NCBI GenBank assembly: GCA_900110395.1
Contig: FODP01000010.1
Span: 186,001-250,000 of the forward strand
DNA from: Rhodospirillales bacterium URHD0017
GTDB taxonomy: Bacteria; Pseudomonadota; Alphaproteobacteria; Reyranellales; Reyranellaceae
Length of the DNA stretch: 64,000 nt
Direction of reading: 5' to 3'
Shown in pieces: positions 53,801-60,828 of the stretch (within the stretch, counting starts at the first letter, position 1; the number at the start of each line of letters is the position of its first letter). The translations under genes were made by a program, and so were the position numbers. The notes under the pieces are model-generated. The model did not search any database. It had not been told where the DNA came from and worked only from the letters and a program-made list of their open reading frames with translations.

Positions 53801-54566
53801 CTGCTTCGCAGAGCTGCATCGCCTTCTCGAGCATTGTGTTGAACACCGGCAAAATATCACCGGGGGACGAATTGATGCCTTCCAATACCTCTGTCGTGGC
53901 GACCTGCTGCGCTATGGTTTCCTCGAGGGCCGCTGTGCGCTGGCGAAGCTCGGACAGCAGGCGAGCGTTCTCTATCGCGATCACGGCCTGGGCCGCGAAA
54001 TTCTCCAGGAGCGCGATCTGCTTGTTGGAAAAGAGTCGGACCTCTTGGCGGTATATCGTGATGGCGCCGAGCAGCGCTTCCTCCTTGCGCAGCGCTACGC
54101 CCAGAACGGTACGGAAGCCCCCGAGCTCAACAGCGTGCCGGATCAGTGGACTGCGCTCGTAACTCCGGTCGACGGCCATATCAGCGATGTGCGCCAGGGG
54201 CTCACCCGCGGCGATGCGGCCGAGAGGGGTTTCAGGGCTAGCCGGCGGCGGATTGCGCAGGTAATCGGCATAGGCTTGCGGCACGCTGCGGAACGCTGCG
54301 GCGTGAAATTGCTTACCGTCGTAGGTCCACAGAATTCCGAAGGCCGCTTTGCATAGATTGGTCGCCTTTTCCAACATCGCATCGAGCACCGGTGCGAGGT
54401 TCCTAGGTGATGCATTAATCACCTGCAGCACTTCGGAGGTAGCTGTTTGCTGTGCTACGGCCTCGTCGCGTTCGGCGGTGCGCGCACGCAGTTCCGCTTC
54501 CAGCAGCTCGATCCGTTGCTGGGGGTCAGGTACGCTCGGTGAAGAGGCTGCGGCATCAGCAGACAT
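47868..54566 (-). CDS. Giant histidine kinase with eleven tandem GAF domains
   Basis: A 2232-residue protein with no membrane helices, so cytoplasmic. After an N-terminal coiled coil it has eleven GAF units of about 170-185 residues. Each begins TxEVLxVINxSPxDLxPVF or TAEILRVISQSPTDV and ends FAAQAVIAIENxRLxxEL, linked by a short helix (EALEQQTA type). Units 1-5 and 9 share one subtype (DLGGARSxxxVALRKDG); 6, 10 and 11 share another; 7 and 8 differ. The dimerisation domain has the phospho-His in TAGIAHEIKNPLNF (about 1980), then a HATPase with VFLNLFGNGFYAT, DNGAGI and GEGTGLGLSI. Start ATG 54566 follows GGAGGGGGC; the frame is open further upstream but without similarity. Confidence 0.92.
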   Translation of the reverse strand: MSADAAASSPSVPDPQQRIELLEAELRARTAERDEAVAQQTATSEVLQVINASPRNLAPVLDAMLEKATNLCKAAFGILWTYDGKQFHAAAFRSVPQAYADYLRNPPPASPETPLGRIAAGEPLAHIADMAVDRSYERSPLIRHAVELGGFRTVLGVALRKEEALLGAITIYRQEVRLFSNKQIALLENFAAQAVIAIENARLLSELRQRTAALEETIAQQVATTEVLEGINSSPGDILPVFNTMLEKAMQLCEAAFGQLDTFDGKDFHTVAVRGVPARFAEYRNRHPNSYGPGTGPARLLAGERILYHLDLKDEEIYRSGEPNRRALVDLGGARSAIQVALRKDGTFLGFINLFRHEVRPFTEKQGALLQNFAAQAVIAMENARLLTEQREALEQQTATAEVLQVINASPGQLEPVFDVMLEKAMALCAAAFGFLTSYDGQRFSPVAMRGVPPSLTDYFARGMDQPQPGEAHYRILQGEDVIHNSDQKEEAAYQAGLPLRRAVVDLGGARSALVVALRKDGEVLGALTIYRKEVRPFSDKEIGLMRNFAAQAVIAIENARLMNETRDALERQTATSEVLKVINSSPGDLAPVFDTMLERAVRLSESAFGMMNVYEDNRFRRVALRGVPAALIEQEPSLPTPGPNNALTRLMNGEDVVHIEDLRQSSSYREGDLRSRGMVELAGARSLLAVALRKDGILLGTLTAYRQEVRPFSQKQIELLQGFAAQAVIAMENARLLEEQREALEQQTATTEVLQVINSSPGDIIPVFETILQKAHALCGVAYGSLQLYDGEKFRAVAVHGLPQALADELRAGYVPGPTHPVRPLLAGEDSLQVPDMAGLGGASSALRSSGLGTALFVALRKDGLLLGQIVATRDEVRPFTDKETSLLQNFAQQAVIAMENARLLTEQREALEQQTATADILRVISQSPTDVQPVLKAVVSAARRFCGADDAMVVLREETEQLLATHEGSLQSLVGSRFPLDRSSATGRATIDGQTFHIPDVASLDPAEHALTIELTRRTGVRALLAAPMLREGHAIGCVLLRRPTPGAFTPRQIELLEVFAAQAVIAIENVRLFKELQSSNDGLKEALDKQMATSEILRVISGSPTNVEPVFKTILANANTLCDASFSLLWLWEGETLRAVAHEHVDVSSKLAEFIVKARPRPNRHTPLGLAVLEQTVVHVEDVLADPRFVPEEVPIYRLEGARSILAVPMVREGILVGVINIWRREPGAFTSGQKALVQTFADQAVIAIENVRLFTELRESLERQTATAEILKVIARSPADMKPAFDAIAESAKRLLGGLSTTVWRLEGDVYRLEAFTPTTEEADLALRQMSALPKEQGDTLAPAAAGKSITEIPDTESGPAFMREIARLRGFRACLAASLAVDGQSIGFVNVTRREPGVFRREDVELLKTFADQAVIAIENVRLFTELRESLEQQTATTEVLQTINASPGNLQPVFDAIVDKAMSLCDSSSGLFNTFDGERFHSVATRGIPEDYAEFRRANPPDYRRDTGPGRLIAGEDVVPIDDTKNSELYRSGDPTRRALVDLGGARTILNVALRKDRQLLGMIAIYRQEVRPFNQKEIVLVKAFAAQAVIAMENARLINELRETLEQQTATAEILRVISQSPTDVEPVLEAVGSAARRYCGASDAIVTLREGGNMRVATHAGPLPARVGEVGPLDQTRLSGRCILQSKTIHVPDVDQLDPTEFSTTHELARQQGFHSSLAAPMLRDSVAVGSILLRKSDRGPFAPRQIQLLDTFAAQAVIAIENVRLFTELRQALEQQTATADILRVMSRSPTDVKPVLDAVVAAARQFCGAADATVILREGTELTQTNHDGNLNQLLGIRLPLDRSTASGRAVVDRRTFHVADVHALDPSEFGTTIDLSRRTNVRSVLAAPMLRDGEAIGCLLLRRATAGAFEARQIELLETFASQAVIAIENVRLFTELRESLERLKAAQANLIQAEKMASLGQLTAGIAHEIKNPLNFINNFAGLSNELLDELKQAVAALLVEPDDEKRAELQETMDLLTGNLTRIVEHGKRADGIVKSMLSHSRGGSGDWQEANINALVEEALNLAYHGARAQDKDFNVTLERDFTPETKLIEVVPQDVTRVFLNLFGNGFYATRKRHLDGADAGYRPTLRVSTRDLGEAVEVRVRDNGAGIQPEVRAKLFQPFFTTKPTGEGTGLGLSISYDIVTQQHGGTIEVESEPGSFTEFTVRLPRSRRTFQSRGA

Positions 54567-54639
54567 GCCCCCTCCGGTATCGCTTGGCCACGACCGAAAG
54601 CTAACCCAGAAGGCCTCCGGCGAGGAAGGAGCGGTTTCG

Positions 54640-54968
54640 CGACGGACGGCAATGTGGCCAGAGCATTCGGGGTATGGACCCACCGGCCCACTAAGAACTA
54701 TTCGCAAGCCCGCTTGCGGGACCGCGACCAATACGGCCGCAACGTCGCCCTGTGCCGGGCCGATGGCCGTGACCTTGGCGCTGAGATGGTCCGTGCCGGT
54801 ATGGCTCGGGCGTTCCTGCGCTACAGCAGCGACTACGTCCAAGACGACGTGCAGGCCAAGGCCAAGCGCCTCGACCTTCATGCCCATGACTGCATGCCGC
54901 CGTGGGACTGGCGGGCGCAGCGTCGCTACTTCGTCCGCCAACGCGGACGTTTTCAAGGCAGCTTGTAG
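54640..54968 (+). pseudogene. Thermonuclease (SNase-like) C-terminal remnant
   Basis: The segment RDRDQYGRNVALCRADGRDL, then GAEMVRAGMARAFLRYS, matches the second half of secreted staphylococcal-nuclease homologues, ending in PPWDWRAQRR as usual. A CGQ-like piece near 54648 is in another frame, and the catalytic N-terminal half and signal are gone. It lies on the plus strand in the upstream region of the kinase gene. Confidence 0.75.
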
Positions 54969-55461
54969 GTGCCGGTAAGTTTTGCGCTCCCAACCCCTTC
55001 ACCCGCTCCTGGCGAACGGTGTGTTGGCGACGTACCACATCCCACGCCCCGGTGATGCCCAAGTATTTACCCGTGTCGCCGACAATCGTTTGCTTGGCAG
55101 CGGAGGTAGGCACCGACGCCGACCTCGTGTTGCAGGCGTAGGAGCAATTTAAGAATCATGGCGGTGCGGAGAGGTATGACGGCTTCGAGGTGTGGGCTGG
55201 CAGCCGATTTGTCTATCGCCTTGCGGCGCAAAAGCAGGACCAGCCAACGGAGCAGTGACCTACTCGATAGCGGCATGCAGGGACGCGGGATGTATACCTA
55301 CGCCGTGCTTTGCCGCGGCGTTACCTCGTCTGCAGAGCACGTCAGCAGGTAACCTCATCAGCAATGCAGTGAGAAGCGAAAAAGAAGGGTTCGCGCATAG
55401 CAATTTGCAACGCCGCATCGCTTTACTATAAGGGCGCCTGCAAAAGCAAAACGGGTGAACG
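54969..55461. other. Intergenic with gene fragments
   Basis: No intact gene. On the plus strand AERYDGFEVWAGSRFVYRL (about 55162-55220) reads like the 3' end of a small conserved protein but is cut off by an upstream in-frame TAG. On the minus strand TIVGDTGKYLGITG (about 55045-55090) resembles the TGKYxGxxG motif of small barrel proteins. Both look like debris. Confidence 0.4.
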
Positions 55462-55779
55462 ATGGTAAATGTGAAGTCGATGACCTTTGATAAGCTTCTA
55501 GTGGCGAAGGGTAAGATCGACGCTGAAATTGAGCTGCGGTCCGCTAAGGAACGTTCACGACTCATTGAAGCAATCGGCGAGCTCCGGACCATTTCGTCCG
55601 CGAAATCGCGTACGCGCCTGCATGCACGGCCCCACGCTCTTAAAGGGAGGAAACTTCCTGCGCTCTATCGCAATCCCAAAAACCGCAAGGAAACGTGGGC
55701 GGGAAGGGGCAATCGGCCAAGGTGGCTCGTCGCGGCGCTCAAAGGCGGCAAGAAACTGGAGGCGTTCGCGATCAGATAG
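55462..55779 (+). CDS. H-NS/HvrA-like nucleoid protein
   Basis: A 105-residue DNA-binding protein. The helical N-terminal oligomerisation half (LLVAKGKIDAEIELRSAKERSRLIEAI) is followed by a C-terminal H-NS domain. That domain is LPALYRNPKNRKETWAGRGNRPRWLVAALKGGKKLEAF, with the AT-hook-like GRGNRP motif. Such proteins silence AT-rich acquired DNA or regulate locally. Its place among fragments fits an island-borne copy. The start at 55462 is an ATG without a strong ribosome site. Confidence 0.85.
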   Translation: MVNVKSMTFDKLLVAKGKIDAEIELRSAKERSRLIEAIGELRTISSAKSRTRLHARPHALKGRKLPALYRNPKNRKETWAGRGNRPRWLVAALKGGKKLEAFAIR

Positions 55780-55966
55780 AAACTGGTTGCGTTAAACAGC
55801 CGGAAACTGCGACAACGGTCAGGGGCCGACCTGTGAAGCCAGATCGTCCTTTTTCATATCTCCTTATGACCTTCGCCTCGCCCCAACCGGCGGGGCTTTT
55901 TCTTTCGTCGAACGTTGGCCACGCGCTGCCGCTAATTGCGGTCCACAGCAGTGACGCATTCGTGCT

Positions 55967-56257
55967 TTACCGGAGGCTCCTGCGGGCCATGCGCCGGCCC
56001 TCGTCAGTAAGGGACGCGCTCCGAACCCTGGTCTTTCCCTTTCTGTCGTCTCGCAGAATAGCCCATCCGCGTTCAACCGCCCGCGTGACAGTCGCCTGTG
56101 TTTGTTCGGTGTCGCGCAGAACCTTCCACGCCCCTACATGACCGCCCGTTGCATCATAAAGCTCGTAGACGAAGTAGCGGGCGGCCACATCCACAGCCTC
56201 ACCAGTTCTTCGGGGCTCGGTTTTGTTTGTTGAGAGGAAGAAAGGCGTGTTGGACAT
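55967..56257 (-). CDS. Hypothetical protein, winged-helix-like C-terminus
   Basis: A 96-residue protein of no family recognised here. It starts MSNTPFFLSTNKTEPRRTGE, contains ARYFVYELYDATGGHVGAWKVL, and ends with VTRAVERGWAILRDDRKGKTRVRSASLTDEGRR. The last part has the pattern of a winged helix (recognition helix, GW turn, beta wing with a TDEG end) as in MarR-like small proteins. A DNA-binding role is possible. Adjacent to the pseudo-tRNA-Val. Confidence 0.6.
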   Translation of the reverse strand: MSNTPFFLSTNKTEPRRTGEAVDVAARYFVYELYDATGGHVGAWKVLRDTEQTQATVTRAVERGWAILRDDRKGKTRVRSASLTDEGRRMARRSLR

Positions 56258-56299
56258 CGTCTGGCGCTAGCATAGCCTTCCACGGGCCGAAAGCGATCG

Positions 56300-56370
56300 T
56301 GGGCACTGCACGGATCGACGTGCGACCTCACCCGTGTAACGGGTGTGCTCTCCCGCTGAGCCAAGCGCCC
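56300..56370 (-). pseudogene. tRNA-Val(UAC)-like gene with T-loop deletion
   Basis: Acceptor GGGCGCT/AGTGCCC pairs fully (one G-U), the D arm GCTCAGCGGGAGAGC and anticodon stem CACCC/GGGTG with loop GTTACAC (anticodon UAC) are canonical. The T loop is TCGATC, six bases instead of seven, with one of the two invariant T missing between stems GCACG/CGTGC. The 3' end reads ACGA, not ACCA. Probably non-functional. Confidence 0.65.
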
Positions 56371-56869
56371 AGGGCGGGGTATCGCCGAGAACTTTTTCCG
56401 TCGCCCGAACCCTTCAGGAGTAACCTGCGCGGGCATTTAACGCCTCAACCGCGTGAGCTTGCGCGGCTGCGCCCGTTGCGCTGCAATGCATGCATCGCGG
56501 CATCAGATCCGACCATGGGTCGAGAGTCCAAGGTTTACACTGCACGATCTGCGGCTGGCACTGCAGCACCCGATGAGCCCCGTCCGGGGGCGACCTCACG
56601 CCAAGTCCTTGTGCGGTTCTTTTTGGAGCGCTCGGCCTGAGAATCGTTGCGCTTGAGGAAATTGGCGGAGGAATGGAAACTGAAATCCAACGTTCTCCGT
56701 TTTCTGCCCAGCTCTGCCCCCGAGGCGGGCAGCTGGGTTTAATAAACCGCCGATACTGTGATTTTCGGGCGGGCGCCTAGTCAACCGAATCAAGGCCTTT
56801 GGCTCGCTGCAGGATGTCTAACTGCCTTGGCCCACGGGCATTTGTCCAATGACAGCCAGGACACGACCA
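56371..56869. other. Intergenic; one terminator-like hairpin
   Basis: No gene recognised in about 500 bases. A hairpin at 56707-56737 (CCCAGCT...AGCTGGG with inner GCCC/GGGC) followed by TTTAATAAA could terminate plus-strand transcripts. The remainder is unassigned. Confidence 0.5.
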
Positions 56870-57547
56870 TCAAGGCATCGGCGTGGGTAGCCTCAAAAAC
56901 TCGACCAGCCGTTGAGCGTGTGCGGGTAGAGACTTAAAGCTTCTCACGCAAATCCTTAGGTGGCGAAGAGCCCAAGTGTCCGTAAGAGGAATGACGCGGA
57001 TAGCCATTGACTGCTGGGATCGCCGAGCTGCTGTTTCAGGCAGGATGGCGAGACCAATGCCCTTTTCTACCATTTGACACATCAAGTCGGTCCCGTTGAG
57101 GCGGATGCGCAGCTTGAACCGGCGACCGGCACGGAAGGCATGATAGTTCAACAAGTCCTGCATCGGGCTGCCGCCGGCTGCAACGTTAACGCCATCCCCG
57201 TGGAGGTCATCACCTTCCACGATCAGATCGCCAAGGTGCAGGCCGATCCGGAACATAATGCGCGTCTCTTGGGGCTGATCGTGGTTGGCTTCGGCCACAG
57301 CCTGCTGGAATGCAATAGCGGCGCTGAGTGCGTCCACGGCGCTTGGAAACTCGACCAGCGCACCGTCGCCCGTTAGCTTGACTAGCCGGCCCGTGTGTCG
57401 AGCCAGAATCGGCTCTAGGCGCTCGGTGCGATGGGCCTTTAACTTCGCCAGCGTGCCGTTCTCGTCGCGTCCCATCAGGCGCGAATAGCCCACGACGTCC
57501 GCCGCCAGGATCGCCGCCAGTCGCCGTACAACCCGCTCAGCCGTCAC
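56870..57547 (-). CDS. In-frame chimera: class III cyclase N-terminus joined to LysR effector domain
   Basis: A 225-residue open frame made of two unrelated halves. Residues 1-124 are a class III cyclase start (LAADVVGYSRLMGRDE, LTGDGALVEF with both metal Asp, IGLHLGDLIVEGDDLHGDGVNVAA). It stops just before the catalytic Arg of NVAARLE. From about 125 the sequence is a LysR effector-binding C-terminus (SPMQDLLNYHAFRAGRR, NGTDLMCQMVEKGIGLAILP, LRICVRSFKSLPAHAQRLVEFL). The DNA junction is near 57175. It cannot be a working cyclase. It is either a deletion scar or a new fusion. Confidence 0.8.
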   Translation of the reverse strand: MTAERVVRRLAAILAADVVGYSRLMGRDENGTLAKLKAHRTERLEPILARHTGRLVKLTGDGALVEFPSAVDALSAAIAFQQAVAEANHDQPQETRIMFRIGLHLGDLIVEGDDLHGDGVNVAAGGSPMQDLLNYHAFRAGRRFKLRIRLNGTDLMCQMVEKGIGLAILPETAARRSQQSMAIRVIPLTDTWALRHLRICVRSFKSLPAHAQRLVEFLRLPTPMP

Positions 57548-58178
57548 GGAGCCTCCTCAGGGTCGCCCTGCAACGCTATGGCTCGGTAGCCCAGCCTATT
57601 TTAGGCGCTGAAGGCAGCGATGTCGTCCCAGTTCCAGCGATACACTAGCGTCCAGTGCAGTCGTGCCAGCGGGCGCGCGCTGGCGGCCTTAACTGGTTCA
57701 TGCGGATTTTCTATTTTTCCGCGCGTCCACCTGCAGGCAAGGGTGCCCCGGTGGGGGGCCTGTCGAGCGACACCCTGCTCGATACCGAACGGCGGCCCGA
57801 GGTGGTCACCCCCGCCGGGGGGTCAATGCGCGCCATACCGAACGCCCCGTTGTAGGTGCGCGGCACCACCGGGCAGTAATCGCGAGAAAACTCATCCCAC
57901 CGTTCTCGTTCTCGTGCCGCATCGCGCGACAGCCATTGCGCGATAGCCGCCTCGATTCTCCGGACAGCGGTCGCAGTCTGGCATATCGCTCATGCCGCAC
58001 GTTAGCGGCTTGCGATTTTCCGGCTGTCCAACAGCGCGCTGTTTAGGCTGCTGCGGCGCATGATCCGCCGCAGATGTTGAGATTGCTGGCGCCGTACCCG
58101 TCGTCTAACTCTTTTGACCAAGGTAATAGCCAGGCGCCACAAAACAGGGCACGGTGTTCCTCGACAGCGGAGCGCCAT
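57548..58178. other. Intergenic; possible frameshifted small gene
   Basis: 630 bases without an intact gene. On the minus strand an ATG at 57993 gives MSDMPDCDRCPENR. One frame over, the sequence continues as RIEAAIAQWLSRDAARERER, WDEFSRDYCPVVPRTYNGAFG and on to a TAG at 57711. A single frameshift near 57955 would make a gene of about 93 codons. Unrecognised and uncertain. Confidence 0.35.
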
Positions 58179-58400
58179 ATGAAGCGGACAGCACGCACCC
58201 TCACCCTCCTCCTCGTTTTGGCAGGCTTGGCCAGCGGCTGCGAGAACATGACGACCCCACAGAAGGGCGGCTTGACGGGGGCGGCGCTGGGAAGCGGCAT
58301 CGGCATGGTAGCCGGCGGGTCGTTCGGCCAGGTGGTTGGCGCCGGTCTGATCGGCGGCGCCGTCGGCTATCTTGGCGGCAGCGCGATAGATTCCAAGTAA
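58179..58400 (+). CDS. Glycine-zipper outer-membrane lipoprotein
   Basis: A 73-residue lipoprotein. Signal MKRTARTLTLLLVLAGLASGC ends in lipobox LASGC. The mature part is a glycine zipper (KGGLTGAALGSGIGMVAGGSFG, then VGAGLIGGAVGYLGG), as in SlyB/OmpA-like 2TM lipoproteins. Start ATG 58179 begins the signal peptide exactly. It is ten bases upstream of the HdeA-like gene, so the two form an operon of envelope proteins. Confidence 0.85.
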   Translation: MKRTARTLTLLLVLAGLASGCENMTTPQKGGLTGAALGSGIGMVAGGSFGQVVGAGLIGGAVGYLGGSAIDSK

Positions 58401-58410
58401 AGGGAGCACC

Positions 58411-58740
58411 ATGAACTTGCGGCTCGCAATACTCGCCTTTTCTCCTCTGGCGATCCTTCCATCCTTGGCCCTGGCGCAGTCCTCCCTCACCTTCGACCAA
58501 GCGGCCTACATCACCTGCCGGGAAGCGCAGGCCATGGCGCCCGACGCACGCCGCGCGGTGGCGATTTTACTCGCCGAACACGCCGCACGGCGACGCGGTG
58601 CAAGAATTCCCGAAGGAGAAGCAGGCGCCCAGCTCGCCCTTCTCGTTCGCGGCGGCTGCTCTTTATATCCTGATGCCTATCTCCTGACCGTCGTCGACAG
58701 GGCCATCACGGCGGAGCTGCCGAAGTTGCCCAAGCGATGA
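58411..58740 (+). CDS. HdeA-like periplasmic protein
   Basis: A 109-residue exported protein. Signal MNLRLAILAFSPLAILPSLALAQ; the mature part YITCREAQAMAPDARRAVAILLAEHAARRRG, then LVRGGCSLYPDAYLLTVVDRAI, has the two-Cys pattern TC...C of HdeA/HdeB. Those are acid-activated periplasmic chaperones. The match is by pattern and spacing, so confidence is moderate. AAGGGAG lies upstream of the ATG. Confidence 0.65.
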   Translation: MNLRLAILAFSPLAILPSLALAQSSLTFDQAAYITCREAQAMAPDARRAVAILLAEHAARRRGARIPEGEAGAQLALLVRGGCSLYPDAYLLTVVDRAITAELPKLPKR

Positions 58741-58887
58741 CAGAACCCGAGCCGGTAGAAGTTACAGTTCAGCGTTCGTGACGAAGTCGTGAGATTCGGC
58801 ATGCATGCTGCAGGCTTTCTTGCCAACGGCAGCCGATCAAGAGCAGGTTCCGGTTGGTCGGCAGTGACTGCCGACAAGGGGGCTCCA

Positions 58888-60264
58888 ATGGGTGTAACAG
58901 CTTCGTTGCTCAGTGCGGTGGATGAGGTCGCGAAGTCATTCAACGGCCAACTAATCAAGCCAAATGACCCGGATTACGAGACCGCGCGAAAAGTGCACAA
59001 CGGGCTCATCGACAAACGGCCTGTCGTCATCGCCCGCTGTCGCGGCGTGGCCGATGTCGTCGACGCCGTCAGGCTGGCCCGCGACCAAGGCTTGGGCGTT
59101 GCCGTGCGCGGCGGTGGCCACAACGTGGCGGGCCGGTGCACGATCGACGGCGGCATGATGATCGACCTGTCGCAGATGAAGGGCGTCCATGTCGATCCCC
59201 GCGCGCGCTCTACCCGCGCCCAGGGCGGCTCGACATGGAACGTGTTCAACCGCGAGACTCAGCTTCACGGCCTTGCTTCGACAGGCGGCGTCGTGTCTTC
59301 GACGGGCATCGCCGGCCTCACTTTGGGGGGCGGGTTGGGCTGGCTCATGGGTAAGCATGCGCTCGCCCTCGACAACCTTCTCGCCGTCGAGCTCGTGCTC
59401 GCCGACGGCCGTATCGTGAAGGCAAGCGAGAGCGAGAATCCCGACCTGTTCTGGGCGCTGCGCGGCGGCGGCGGCAATTTCGGCATCGCTACGACGTTGG
59501 AGTACCGCCTGCACCAGGTTGGTCCCATGATCACCGGCGGCCTGATCGCCTGGCCGTTCCAAGATGCCTGGGATGTGCTTCGCCACTTCCGTGATGTCAC
59601 GGCCAGGCTGCCCGACGAATTCACGGTCTTTGGCGGCCTGGTGCATGCGCCGGACGGCTCGGGCACGAAGCTCGCCGCCATCGTGCTCTGCCATTGCGGA
59701 TCGCTCGCCGACGGCGAGAAGGCGGTGCAGCCGATCAAGGTTTTCGGCAAGCCTGTCCTGGATGCGATCGGCCCGATGCCGTATGCGGCGATGAACGCCA
59801 TGCTCGACGCGGCCTACCCCCACGGAGCCCTGAACTATTGGAAGTCCAACTTTCTCGGCGCGCTGACGGACGACGCCATCCGCACCATGATTGAGTGCTT
59901 CGCCAAGTGCCCGACGCCGATGGGCCAATTGCTGCTCGAAAACTTCCACGGCGCCGTCACTCGTGTCGATCCGACCGCCACCGCGTTCCCGCATCGCACA
60001 CCCGGCTACAACCTACTGGTGCTGGGCGAATGGATGGACCACGCGCAGAACGACATTTGCATCGAATGGGTGCGCGATTCCTATGTGGCCATGCAGCCAT
60101 TCATGGGAACCGGCCGATACGTCAACTACATCGGCGAGGATGAACAGGACGACGCGGTCATGACGGCCTATGGGCCGAACTATCACCGGCTGCAGCAGGT
60201 CAAGGCGGCGTACGATCCCGAGAATTTCTTCCGAATGAACCAGAACATCCCGCCGCGTTCATGA
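58888..60264 (+). CDS. FAD-linked oxidase, berberine-bridge-enzyme family
   Basis: A 458-residue oxidase. The FAD-binding PCMH domain (about 40-215) has VAVRGGGHNVAGRCTIDGG, where His78 is the covalent flavin site, then GLTLGGGLGWLMGKHALALDNL. No Cys is at the second attachment position, so a single linkage is expected. The BBE C-terminal motif is NYIGEDEQDD and YDPENFFRMNQNIPP. Members oxidise sugars, alkaloids or polyketides; substrate unknown. AAGGGGG precedes ATG 58888; the frame extends upstream without similarity. Confidence 0.9.
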   Translation: MGVTASLLSAVDEVAKSFNGQLIKPNDPDYETARKVHNGLIDKRPVVIARCRGVADVVDAVRLARDQGLGVAVRGGGHNVAGRCTIDGGMMIDLSQMKGVHVDPRARSTRAQGGSTWNVFNRETQLHGLASTGGVVSSTGIAGLTLGGGLGWLMGKHALALDNLLAVELVLADGRIVKASESENPDLFWALRGGGGNFGIATTLEYRLHQVGPMITGGLIAWPFQDAWDVLRHFRDVTARLPDEFTVFGGLVHAPDGSGTKLAAIVLCHCGSLADGEKAVQPIKVFGKPVLDAIGPMPYAAMNAMLDAAYPHGALNYWKSNFLGALTDDAIRTMIECFAKCPTPMGQLLLENFHGAVTRVDPTATAFPHRTPGYNLLVLGEWMDHAQNDICIEWVRDSYVAMQPFMGTGRYVNYIGEDEQDDAVMTAYGPNYHRLQQVKAAYDPENFFRMNQNIPPRS

Positions 60265-60828
60265 GCGCGCCTGACCGATAGTCATGGCGACAGCCCGCCG
60301 GGACGCCTCGATCAGTGGAGGTCCGCCGGGCAAGCAGCCATTTCAAGGGGCGGCCGGGAGGTTAAGGCGGACCCACGGGAACAATAGTCATGCTTGGATC
60401 GATCTTGCGATACCCCGACCATCGATAGTCCAGGCTGTTCGCGATACGGCGGCAACTCATCCGCTGCCGTCCTAGGGAGCAACACGGGCTCCGAACCCGA
60501 ACTGCGGCTACCTGCGCATGCGGGGAGCGCAGCAAATTGGTCGATACGGCCGCTTCGATGCTGCGGCTCGGCCTCGCTACACCGGACCCTCCTTTTCCTC
60601 CCCAGACAATTAGCCGCCCCTTTCGTGCGGGCTCGGGCGACCACTCAGAGCCGCGCGAGCAGTGAGGGGAAGTACTGAGGGTGCTGTCCTTCCAATGTGC
60701 CACCCCGTGCACAGGTTCATCGAAGCTGGTCGACGAGGTACGCCAAAGAAGCGGGTACACTGGTTAATCTGCCAGATGCAGCGCGGACAGGTCAGTAATG
60801 CGAGCGTCATCCTACTGTTGGCCCTAAT
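60265..60828. other. Intergenic, no gene identified
   Basis: About 560 bases between the FAD oxidase and the convergent antiporter gene. The minus strand has a short plausible peptide end (RIANSLDYRWSGYRKIDPSM near 60400-60460) but no start or family. Nothing else stands out. Confidence 0.45.

Noticed and set aside
54567..54956. Extra 130 codons at the N-terminus of the giant kinase
   Set aside because: No similarity, antisense to a nuclease remnant, and a strong ribosome site precedes the ATG at 54566.
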